A stretch of 64,000 bases of DNA, taken from contig CAZYBO010000006.1 in NCBI GenBank assembly GCA_964645205.1, positions 1-64,000 of the forward strand, given 5' to 3'. This document shows, one piece after another, positions 17,405 through 25,215 of the stretch. The position numbers and the translations under genes were made by a program. The stretch comes from CAZYBO01 sp964645205 (lineage in GTDB: Bacteria > Pseudomonadota > Alphaproteobacteria > Rickettsiales > SXRF01). Within the stretch, counting starts at the first letter, position 1. Every line of letters begins with the position of its first letter. The notes under the pieces were generated by a model. It ran no database searches, was not told the DNA's origin, and saw only the letters and a list, made by a program, of their open reading frames with translations.

Positions 17405-18847
17405 TTAGAGTCGCGGCGATTGCTGCGGCGACGTATCGGCGGCCAGCGCTTTCGCCTGCCAGACGGGGGCGTCTTTTTGCAGCGGTGGCGTGGCAGCAGC
17501 CGCAAGCTGACGTGGCCGCGCCTGCGTCGCGCCCATCCACGGGTTGCTGCGCAGCGCGGCTACTTCCGTGCGCAGGCGCTCTTTCACTTCGCCGTCTTTC
17601 ATCGCCAGCACGTCCGGGCGTCCCAGAAATACGGATAGGTATTCTATCAGATGCGGCTGGTATCGTTCGGGCTGTTTCACGATCAGGTCGGCAGCCAGCG
17701 CGATCACGCTTTTATCCACGCTCTCATCGCTCTTTACGCCTTCGCCATGTCCTTTGGACGACATCATGATCAGCATTTCCGCCGCGAGGTTAGTGGCCAC
17801 GAACCATGCGCGATTCTTGATGGAATCAACCTTGTCAGGCAGGTTGAGCCGCTTATAGAGCCGGTATTCGATCACGCTGCTGACGGCGTGGCACAAGGTG
17901 CTGAGCATGAGCCCGGCTCCTGCGATCGCCAGCGGTTTTTCCTGCACCCATTCCAGAACGGCTTTTGCGCCCTCGGATTTCGGCTTGTCGGGATCGGCTA
18001 CTTTTTCTTTCACCAGCCCGCCGATAGCGGTAGACGCCATAGTCAGCGTGCCGAGGCCGACATCGAGGAACCCGGCGTTTTTATAGATTTGCCTGTCACG
18101 CACCGTCACCTGCCCAGCCTTGAGGAAATCGGGCACGTTGATAACTTTGTGCCTGACCGCGGCGGCGGCAATACACGCGCCTGCCAGCCCCGTGAACAGG
18201 TTGAACATTTCCGACGGATAACGGCGGAACACGCCGTCCACTTTACCCAGCATGGATTGCGGCCCATGATCCGACTCATGCACCTGCAGGCAATCCGGCG
18301 GCAGTTTTTTTACTTCCCGGATAAGATGCTGCGTGATGCGTTTAGAAAGGTCTTTGACCTGAATATCGGATTGATCGTTACGCCCATATCCCACCAGCGA
18401 CACGGTGCCGCCCGCATACATGATGCCCGCCATCATGTCTTCCCATGACGCGCCTTTCCTGCCGTAGGTGAAGAAATTATAGTCGCCGACGGCATAAAAA
18501 AGCCCGCTGGCCTGCAGCGTGCGCTTTTTCACCTTGTCCTTGAAACTGATTTTTTCGCTGGCAAGCGTGGTGACTTTCGGCTGCCCCTGCACCGCGCCGT
18601 CCTGCACGAGGCAAGCGAGCACTTCCACATCGCGCTTGAACCCGCGTACTTCCAGCGCCGGTTTTCCGGCATGCATGCAGGGAATACACTGGAACCCGGT
18701 TTTCTGCAGTCTGCAGGTAAGGTCGTGCAATTTCTGGACATCGGCCTGCGCGGTAGCGTGCAGATACGCGCGATGGGCGCCCTTCTCGGACGTCTCGAAC
18801 ATCGCTTGTTCAATCAGCTTGGCTTCCGGGTAGTGGTACGTACTCAT
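17405..18847 (-). CDS. Orphan membrane-associated protein of unknown function
   Basis: 480 residues. The N-terminal ~115 residues are soluble with paired Cys (FQCIPCMH). The middle has several Gly/Ala-rich hydrophobic stretches (MFNLFTGLAGACIAAAAV, LAIAGAGLMLSTLCHAVSSVI, AEMLIMMSS) and the C-terminus is Ala/Gln/Pro-rich and probably disordered. I recognise no family. The gene lies immediately upstream of the prepilin-RT promoter on the same strand, with 174 bases between them. It resembles the orphan quartet at 51834-54213 in composition, not visibly in sequence. Confidence 0.7.
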   Translation of the reverse strand: MSTYHYPEAKLIEQAMFETSEKGAHRAYLHATAQADVQKLHDLTCRLQKTGFQCIPCMHAGKPALEVRGFKRDVEVLACLVQDGAVQGQPKVTTLASEKISFKDKVKKRTLQASGLFYAVGDYNFFTYGRKGASWEDMMAGIMYAGGTVSLVGYGRNDQSDIQVKDLSKRITQHLIREVKKLPPDCLQVHESDHGPQSMLGKVDGVFRRYPSEMFNLFTGLAGACIAAAAVRHKVINVPDFLKAGQVTVRDRQIYKNAGFLDVGLGTLTMASTAIGGLVKEKVADPDKPKSEGAKAVLEWVQEKPLAIAGAGLMLSTLCHAVSSVIEYRLYKRLNLPDKVDSIKNRAWFVATNLAAEMLIMMSSKGHGEGVKSDESVDKSVIALAADLIVKQPERYQPHLIEYLSVFLGRPDVLAMKDGEVKERLRTEVAALRSNPWMGATQARPRQLAAAATPPLQKDAPVWQAKALAADTSPQQSPRL

Positions 18848-18937
18848 GTGTTTTGTATAGGTAAAAGCAACATTTATCCACTTTCATGGTACTGACTTTA
18901 CAGCACAAATTATATAGGAAAAATGTTACAATTACGC

Positions 18938-18974
18938 GTCAGCCGCCTGCCCCGGCTAGGGCTAGGCGGCTGAC
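18938..18974. other. 11-bp perfect inverted repeat between genes
   Basis: GTCAGCCGCCT (18938-18948) pairs with AGGCGGCTGAC (18964-18974) around a 15-base loop, just past the permease stop. It may stop transcription or protect the permease mRNA end. There is no clear T-run on either side, so I do not call it a standard terminator. Confidence 0.6.
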
Positions 18975-18996
18975 AGCGCATTGATGTTTAATACTT

Positions 18997-20442
18997 TTAT
19001 TTCTGCAGCTTGCTATGGAAGCGGCTGTATCCGAAGTAAATTAACAGTCCGCAGATGAGGTAAGCGACGTAAAACTTCACCGTAACCGGGTTCGACAGCA
19101 GCCCGGAAATCAGGTAGCCGCAGAACAGGATGCCAAGGATCGGGAAATACGGCGAGAACGGCACGCGGAACGGGCGCGGCAGGTTCGGCTCCTTATGGCG
19201 CAGGTACAGCACACTGAAGCAGATGATGGCAAACGCGCAGAGCGTGCCCAGGCTCACCAAATCGCCAAGGATATCGATCGGCGTGGTCGCGGCAATCAGA
19301 CCGATAACCGAGCCGACGATGAGTGTGTTGATCCACGGCGTCTGGAATTTAGGATGCACCTTGGAAAACACCGAAGGCATCAGCCCGTCGCGCGACATGG
19401 TGTAGAAGATGCGCGTCTGGCCATAGAGCAGCACCATCATCACCGAGGTAAGCCCGGCAATCGCACCGATTTTCACCACGAAGGTCAGCCACGGCAGACC
19501 AATCACATCCACCGCCTTGGCAATGGGATCGGGCACGCTGAGGGTAGAGTACGGAACCAATCCGGTCAGCACCAGCGACACGAGGATATACAGCACCGTG
19601 CACACGAACAGCGAACCGATAATCCCGATGGGAATGTCCCTCTGCGGGTTGCGCGCCTCTTGCGCCGCAGTCGATACCGCCTCGAACCCTACATAGGCGA
19701 AGAACACGATGCCTGCGCCGCGCAATATGCCATCCCATCCGTACTGCCCGGGAACGCCGGTGGGTTCGGGGATGAACGGGCTCCAGTTTTCAGGATTGAC
19801 GTAAAACGCGCCGATACCGATGAACAGCAGCACCACGGTTACCTTGATCGCCACGATGATATTGTTCACGTTCACCGATTCCTTCACGCCGAGCACGAGC
19901 AGCAGGGTCATCATGCCGATACCCACCAGCGCGGGTAGGTTGAAACCACCGCTGGCCACCAATACGCCCGCCGCATGGTCCATATGCACGGTAGGCGTCG
20001 TCAGCTCGATAGGAATCACGATGCCGAAATTCTTGAGAAAACTCACGACATAGCCCGACCAGCCGACCGCAACCGTCGATGCCGCCACACCATATTCAAG
20101 CAGCAGCAGCCAGCCCATCGTCCACGCGAAAATCTCACCGAGCGAAGCATAGGAATAGGAATATGCGCTGCCCGAAACCGGCAGCATCGAAGCAAGTTCC
20201 GCATAGCACAGCGCGGCGAACGCACAGCACAGCCCGGCCAAAATAAAGGAGATGATAATCGCAGGCCCGGCATAATCCGCCGCCGCCTTGCCGGTCATCA
20301 CGAAAATCCCCGCGCCGATGATACAGCCGATACCGAGGCTCACAAGGTTGGCTGCCGACAGCGTGCGCTTCAATTCGCCACCTTCTGATTCCTTCTGGAT
20401 AACGCTGATAGGTTTTTTGACCAGTAACTTGGAGAGATTCAT
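18997..20442 (-). CDS. APC-superfamily amino acid permease (cationic amino acid transporter type)
   Basis: 481 residues with about 12-14 membrane segments. The first carries the APC substrate/Na-site motif GIGCIIGAGIFVMTG, and the middle has FFAYVGFEAVSTAAQEARNPQRDIPIGI, typical of the CAT/YfnA group. These are H+-coupled importers of amino acids in the inner membrane; the substrate cannot be read. A strong GGAGG lies 5 bases before the ATG. It is probably a single gene. Confidence 0.9.
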   Translation of the reverse strand: MNLSKLLVKKPISVIQKESEGGELKRTLSAANLVSLGIGCIIGAGIFVMTGKAAADYAGPAIIISFILAGLCCAFAALCYAELASMLPVSGSAYSYSYASLGEIFAWTMGWLLLLEYGVAASTVAVGWSGYVVSFLKNFGIVIPIELTTPTVHMDHAAGVLVASGGFNLPALVGIGMMTLLLVLGVKESVNVNNIIVAIKVTVVLLFIGIGAFYVNPENWSPFIPEPTGVPGQYGWDGILRGAGIVFFAYVGFEAVSTAAQEARNPQRDIPIGIIGSLFVCTVLYILVSLVLTGLVPYSTLSVPDPIAKAVDVIGLPWLTFVVKIGAIAGLTSVMMVLLYGQTRIFYTMSRDGLMPSVFSKVHPKFQTPWINTLIVGSVIGLIAATTPIDILGDLVSLGTLCAFAIICFSVLYLRHKEPNLPRPFRVPFSPYFPILGILFCGYLISGLLSNPVTVKFYVAYLICGLLIYFGYSRFHSKLQK

Positions 20443-20464
20443 GCAGCCTCCTGTGCTAAAAATA

Positions 20465-20490
20465 ATAACCGGCTATTTCTATACGGTTAT
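20465..20490. other. Inverted repeat between znuA and the permease
   Basis: ATAACCG (20465-20471) and CGGTTAT (20484-20490) could form a 7-bp hairpin with a 12-base loop in the 80-base gap. It may end the pepP-znuA transcript or be an operator for the permease. Nothing more specific can be said. Confidence 0.4.
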
Positions 20491-20522
20491 GCGTTATTTG
20501 CAAGGCGGTTGTATAAGTCCGA

Positions 20523-21443
20523 CTAACGCGCTAAACATTGCTCAAAACCCGCCGCCAGCCCTTCCAGCAGATCAAAATAGAGCGCGGCACCCGGCGCAAG
20601 CAGCGCGCCTTCGGGGTCGAGCACGGAGGCCTTCGCGCCGGTTTCCTCCACCAGCGCGTCCACCGCCCTGCGGTCGAACGACGGTTCCGCGAACACGCAG
20701 CGCGCACCGGTTTTGCGGATTCGGGCGCGTATCTCCTGCACATGCTTCACGCCCGGCGACTGCTCGGGATGGAGTGTGATCGCACCCAGCGCGCTCAATC
20801 CGAAATCTTTTTCAAAATACTGATATGCGTCATGGAACACCACGAAAGTTTTTCCTGAAAGCGCTTTCATGCGCGGCTTCAATGCAGCCTCCAGTGCATC
20901 CAGCTTCTTCTCCAGCGCCTTCGCATTGTCGGCATAACGCGCGGCATGTTCGGGATAGGTGGCAGACAGCGAGGCGGCAACCTGCCGCACCATCGCCTTG
21001 GCATTCGCAGGCGACAGCCAGAGATGCAGATCGTTCGCCTTCTCTCCTTCACGCTCATGATCGTGATCGTGCTCATGTTCGTGCGTTTCCCACATCGCAG
21101 TGTCGCGCACGGGATGGAGCCGCACCTGCGGCGCCTTATCCATCGCCTGCCACACGCCGGTAGAACCGCTTTTGCGGATTTTTTCGAGAAACAGCTCGAA
21201 GCCGTCGCCCATATAGAACACAAGATCGGCCTTCTCGATCGCCCGCATTTGCGATGGCAGCAGCGCGAACGTATGCACAGAGGCTTTGCCGTCCACCAGC
21301 AGCGACGGTTGCTGCGCGTCGCCTTCCATCACGGCGGCCACCAGCGAATGCAGCGGCTTGATCGTAACCACCACCCCGCCCGCATAGGCGGGCAGCGCGA
21401 AACATAGCGCGGCCAGCAAGGGAAAAAATGCACGAAACTTCAT
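20523..21443 (-). CDS. znuA: Zinc ABC transporter substrate-binding protein ZnuA
   Basis: 306 residues from the ATG at 21443, which overlaps the aminopeptidase stop by four bases. It has a signal peptide (FFPLLAALCFALPAYA), cluster 9 fold motifs, the His/Asp/Glu-rich zinc-capturing loop ETHEHEHDHDHEREGEK near residue 120, and the metal-binding His of DLHLWLSP and VFHDAYQYFE. It captures Zn(II) in the periplasm for ZnuBC. No permease or ATPase is nearby, so these must be elsewhere. Confidence 0.92.
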   Translation of the reverse strand: MKFRAFFPLLAALCFALPAYAGGVVVTIKPLHSLVAAVMEGDAQQPSLLVDGKASVHTFALLPSQMRAIEKADLVFYMGDGFELFLEKIRKSGSTGVWQAMDKAPQVRLHPVRDTAMWETHEHEHDHDHEREGEKANDLHLWLSPANAKAMVRQVAASLSATYPEHAARYADNAKALEKKLDALEAALKPRMKALSGKTFVVFHDAYQYFEKDFGLSALGAITLHPEQSPGVKHVQEIRARIRKTGARCVFAEPSFDRRAVDALVEETGAKASVLDPEGALLAPGAALYFDLLEGLAAGFEQCLAR

Positions 21444-23218
21444 ACCGGCTTGCATCGTTCATGGAGCCATGCGGCGGGCGCGTCATCCAGCAGCGGACGA
21501 AGCTGCGATTCCACCCATGCGTGGTAGGCGTTGAGCCACTGCTCCTCTTCCACCGTCAGCATCGACGCTTCCACCAGCCGCGTGTCGATCGGCACGCAGG
21601 TCAACGTGTCGAAGCCGAAATAGGCCTTGCCGTTTTCGCCTTTGCGACGCGGCGACACTGCCACCAGATTTTCGATACGTATGCCGTATTCCCCGCTCTT
21701 GTAATAGCCCGGCTCGTTGGATACCACCATGCCTACCGCAAGCTGCGCGTCGCCCCCGCGCTTGCTGATGCGCTGCGGGCCTTCATGCACGTTGAGAAAA
21801 CAGCCGACGCCGTGGCCGGTGCCGTGATCGTAGTCCAGCCCCGCCTGCCATAAATACTGCCGCGCCAGCGCATCGATCTGCGAACCGCACGTACCTTCAG
21901 GGAACTGCGCGGCTGCAATAGCGATATGGCCTTTGAGCACGCGTGTGAAGCGATCCCTGTGCTCCTCCCCTGGTATGCCGATAGGCACCGTGCGCGTAAT
22001 ATCGGTCGTGCCTTCGGGATATTGCCCGCCGGAATCGAGCAGGAACAACTCACCCTTGCGCAGGATACGGTTGGTTGCATCCGTGGCGCGGTAATGCACG
22101 ATCGCGCCATTGCCGCCGCTTCCGGAAATCGTGGAGAAGCTCGGCGAATGAAATTGTGAATCTTGCGCGCGGAACCGATGCAGCGCCTCGCACACCTCCA
22201 GTTCCGAAACATCGCGCCTGCTTGTTTCCGTATCAAGCCAGTGCAGCAGTTTCACCACCGCCGCACCGTCACGCGTATGCGCCGCTTCCATGCCCGCCAG
22301 CTCGGTAGCGTTCTTGATCGCCTTGGGCAGCACGCACGGGTCGGGCGCATTGACAAGTTTCGCGCCCGCCTTGGTCAGCGCTTCAGTATAGGCGATGGAG
22401 GTGGCGCGCTGGTCGCACAGCACCGCCGCTTTTTCTTTTCCCAACGCTGCAAGCGCAGCCTCCAGCGAAGCCGGATCGCACACCGTCACCTCATTACCCA
22501 GATGCCGCAGCACCTCCGCACCGCAACGCGAAGGCGACACGAAAAGCTGCGCGCGCCCGTTTGCGTCCAGCAGCGCCGCAGACAGCGCCAGTGGGGAATG
22601 CTCCGTGTCGTTGCCGCGTATGTTCAGCAGCCAGTTCACCGAATCGGGCGCCGTGATGAGCGCCGCCTGCGCGCCCGCTTTCCCGATAGTTTCCGCCACG
22701 CGCCTGCGTTTGCTCTCCGACGTTTCACCGCAATAGGCAATGGTATGAACGATAAGCGGGGAAGCGCAGGGTGCAGGCCTGTCGTGCCACAGCTCGTCTA
22801 CAAAGTTTGGGCACGCTACCAGCGCAATGTTTGCATTATCGAGCGCCTGCTGCATCCGGCGTATGGTGTCCGGCGTGTAGAGCCGCGCATCGTACCCGAT
22901 ATGCGAGCGCGTGCCCGCATGCGCGGCAAGCCACGCTTCCGGCGTCAGCTCGCCGTTGTTATGCACGGAGAAAATCTGCGCATCGAGTTCCGCGGCGGCC
23001 TGCAGCGTATAGCGGCCGTCGGTAAAAAACGCGCACTTGTCCTCAAGCACCGCTACCGTCCCGGCCGATCCGGTGAAGCCCGTAAGCCATTCCAGCCTGC
23101 GGTTGCAGGCGGGGGGATATTCGTTCATGAATTCATCGTTGGCCGGCTGCAAAAATCCCTGAATGCCATGTTTATTAAGCATTTTTTGGATTTGCAGCAC
23201 TCGCTCGCGCACATCCAT
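21440..23218 (-). CDS. Xaa-Pro aminopeptidase (M24 family)
   Basis: 592 residues, the long APP1-like form with two N-terminal creatinase-type domains and a C-terminal pita-bread catalytic domain. Metal ligands are visible: the Asp of LLDSGGQYPEGTTDITRT, the His of TGHGVGCFLNVHEGP and the two Glu of SNEPGYYKSGEYGIRIEN. It removes N-terminal residues before proline using two Mn or Zn ions, in the cytoplasm. Overlap with znuA is a 4-bp ATGA, so metal supply and a metallopeptidase are co-transcribed. Confidence 0.93.
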   Translation of the reverse strand: MDVRERVLQIQKMLNKHGIQGFLQPANDEFMNEYPPACNRRLEWLTGFTGSAGTVAVLEDKCAFFTDGRYTLQAAAELDAQIFSVHNNGELTPEAWLAAHAGTRSHIGYDARLYTPDTIRRMQQALDNANIALVACPNFVDELWHDRPAPCASPLIVHTIAYCGETSESKRRRVAETIGKAGAQAALITAPDSVNWLLNIRGNDTEHSPLALSAALLDANGRAQLFVSPSRCGAEVLRHLGNEVTVCDPASLEAALAALGKEKAAVLCDQRATSIAYTEALTKAGAKLVNAPDPCVLPKAIKNATELAGMEAAHTRDGAAVVKLLHWLDTETSRRDVSELEVCEALHRFRAQDSQFHSPSFSTISGSGGNGAIVHYRATDATNRILRKGELFLLDSGGQYPEGTTDITRTVPIGIPGEEHRDRFTRVLKGHIAIAAAQFPEGTCGSQIDALARQYLWQAGLDYDHGTGHGVGCFLNVHEGPQRISKRGGDAQLAVGMVVSNEPGYYKSGEYGIRIENLVAVSPRRKGENGKAYFGFDTLTCVPIDTRLVEASMLTVEEEQWLNAYHAWVESQLRPLLDDAPAAWLHERCKPV

Positions 23219-23303
23219 CGCGACCCGTCTTTCTTTAAGGATATTTAATTGGTTACCTGTATGCTATCGGTAGTCGTGCGGTTGCTAACATAGGTTTAGT
23301 GTA

Positions 23304-24275
23304 ATGCGCTTACAACCATCCGCATTCTTATGCATTGTAACATGGTTTGCAACTGCTTCCGTGGCCTTCGCCGCGTCATGGAATTTCCGGGACGATACGC
23401 GCAAGCCGGTTGCCGTCATTTACTTCAAATCGGAAGAAACGCGCGGCGGCAAATCGCTTAACACCGTGCGCCACATGATCGACCAGTCGAAAAGTGATTT
23501 CGCGCTTACCATCGAAGCCATCGAACTCGGCAACGAGTCCGACCTCGAATCACGCATTGAGCGCCTTGCGGAGGAACCGCCCGGCCTCATCGTTGTCATC
23601 TCCCCGCGCGACATGGAGCGGCTCACCAAAATCCCGAGCCTCTATCCCGACATACGTTTTTCTTTCGTCGACGTCCTCAAGCCGGTCTATCTCGCCAACA
23701 CGCGCTCCGTGGTTTTCAAGGAACTGGAAGGTGCGTTCCTCATCGGCGCGCTGGCCGCCCTGCACTCCCCGCAGCAACGCATCGCATTTGTCAGCGCGAA
23801 AGACACGCCGCGCGCGCGCAATCTCGCCTATGGCTTCATGCAGGGCGCGAAATATATCAGCCCCGACATTGAAATCCCGCACCATATGGCGCAGAAAGCC
23901 ATGCCCTACGACGACGTCACCGATATTTTCTTCCTGCTCGACAATGCGCTGCTGCCATCCGCCCTGCACCACGCGCGCCCCAAGGGACAGAAGCTCATCA
24001 CCTATGACGACGACATGCGCGGCGGCGCGCCGGACACCATCCTCACCAGCCTGGTGAAGCGCCGCGACCTCGCATTATACGAAACGCTGAAAGCCTACCG
24101 GCAGGATTTATGGGCGCCGGGGAATATCGCCGTCGGCGTAAACGGCGGCTATCTCGATTATTCGCTGAATCCGCGTAATCCAGCGCAGCTATCGAAAGCC
24201 ACCATCGACAAAGCGGAAACGATCAAAGACCTGATCTCGCAGCGCATCATCGAAGTGCTGCCCGCGACCCCCTGA
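23304..24275 (+). CDS. BMP-family periplasmic binding protein
   Basis: 323 residues with a signal peptide (FLCIVTWFATASVAFAA) but no lipobox Cys. The two-lobed binding-protein pattern includes IVVISPRDMERL, the FKELEGAFLIGALAAL hallmark of the BMP/PnrA group, and IAFVSAKDTPRARNLAYGF. Relatives bind nucleosides or act as sensors for ABC importers. No ABC ATPase or permease gene lies beside it, so it is an orphan binding protein. The ligand is unknown. Confidence 0.8.
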   Translation: MRLQPSAFLCIVTWFATASVAFAASWNFRDDTRKPVAVIYFKSEETRGGKSLNTVRHMIDQSKSDFALTIEAIELGNESDLESRIERLAEEPPGLIVVISPRDMERLTKIPSLYPDIRFSFVDVLKPVYLANTRSVVFKELEGAFLIGALAALHSPQQRIAFVSAKDTPRARNLAYGFMQGAKYISPDIEIPHHMAQKAMPYDDVTDIFFLLDNALLPSALHHARPKGQKLITYDDDMRGGAPDTILTSLVKRRDLALYETLKAYRQDLWAPGNIAVGVNGGYLDYSLNPRNPAQLSKATIDKAETIKDLISQRIIEVLPATP

Positions 24276-24312
24276 CATATGCTCCCTCGCCCCTTGCGTG
24301 AGAGGGAGAAAA

Positions 24313-25215
24313 TTACCGCTTCAGCACCAGCGTGCACCATTCGCCCTGCACGAAACGCTTATGTAACGCCAGACCCTGCATCTGATGCGCCGAGCGCACC
24401 TGCGCCTCCTGCGAGGTAAGCAGCCCCGACAGCACCGCGAACCCGTTGCCCTGCAAATGCTGCGCCAGCGCGGGTGCGAACTGCACCAGAGGACGTGCGA
24501 GGATGTTGGAGATAATCAAATCGAACGGCGCAGCTTTCTTGATGCGCTCGCTGGCATAGCCGTCGGACACCACCGACACCACCTGCTGCTGCGCGCGGTT
24601 GATGGCCACGTTTTCCTGCGTCACCTTCACCGCAATGGGGTCGATATCGGCGGCCAGCACGCGCGCGTTCCACAGCTTCGCCGCCGCAATCGCGAGGATA
24701 CCCGAACCACAGCCCATATCGAGCACGTTGGTAAAGCTGCGCTGCTTCGCCAGCCAGTCGAGCGCTTCCAGGCAGCAATGCGTGGTGCCGTGCTCGCCGG
24801 AGCCGAACGCCGCGCCCGCATCCACCTGAATAGGAATGCTCGCGGAAGGAATATTCTCCGCCGCGTGCGAGCCATGCACATAAAACCGCCCGATCGCCAT
24901 CGGCGGGAAACTCCGCGCCACGTTCGCCAGCCAGTCTTTCTGCTCCACCTGCTGGATGTCGGGCTTCGGCGTGGGAATATCGCACACCGCCGACAGCACG
25001 AGCAGGCGCTGCTGGATTTCCGTGATGTCGGGCAGCGCGTCGTATAAAAGCTCGAACGTCCAGATCTGGTTTTTCTCATCCGTCTCGAAATTCGACACGG
25101 CGAGCGCCAATTCCTCAAACGAATTCTCCGCGATGCCCACCGCGTGCGCAGGCAGGGTGAAGGTCACTTTCCAGTAGATGGGCGCTTGCGCGAACGGGTT
25201 GGGAGTCGAGGTCAT
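24313..25215 (-). CDS. prmA: Ribosomal protein L11 methyltransferase PrmA
   Basis: 300 residues. The SAM-binding motif I is VLDMGCGSGILAIAAAKL, and the post-motif ISNILARPLV matches the catalytic N-[IP]-L loop. PrmA trimethylates lysines and the N-terminus of L11. It starts with ATG overlapping the ligA stop by four bases and ends the bamD-recN-ligA-prmA run. A 7-bp inverted repeat (CTCCCTC/GAGGGAG, 24282-24308) sits in the short gap to the convergent BMP gene. Confidence 0.93.
   Translation of the reverse strand: MTSTPNPFAQAPIYWKVTFTLPAHAVGIAENSFEELALAVSNFETDEKNQIWTFELLYDALPDITEIQQRLLVLSAVCDIPTPKPDIQQVEQKDWLANVARSFPPMAIGRFYVHGSHAAENIPSASIPIQVDAGAAFGSGEHGTTHCCLEALDWLAKQRSFTNVLDMGCGSGILAIAAAKLWNARVLAADIDPIAVKVTQENVAINRAQQQVVSVVSDGYASERIKKAAPFDLIISNILARPLVQFAPALAQHLQGNGFAVLSGLLTSQEAQVRSAHQMQGLALHKRFVQGEWCTLVLKR

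Noticed and set aside
18938..18974. Standard rho-independent terminator
   Set aside because: The stem is perfect but no T-run follows on either strand.
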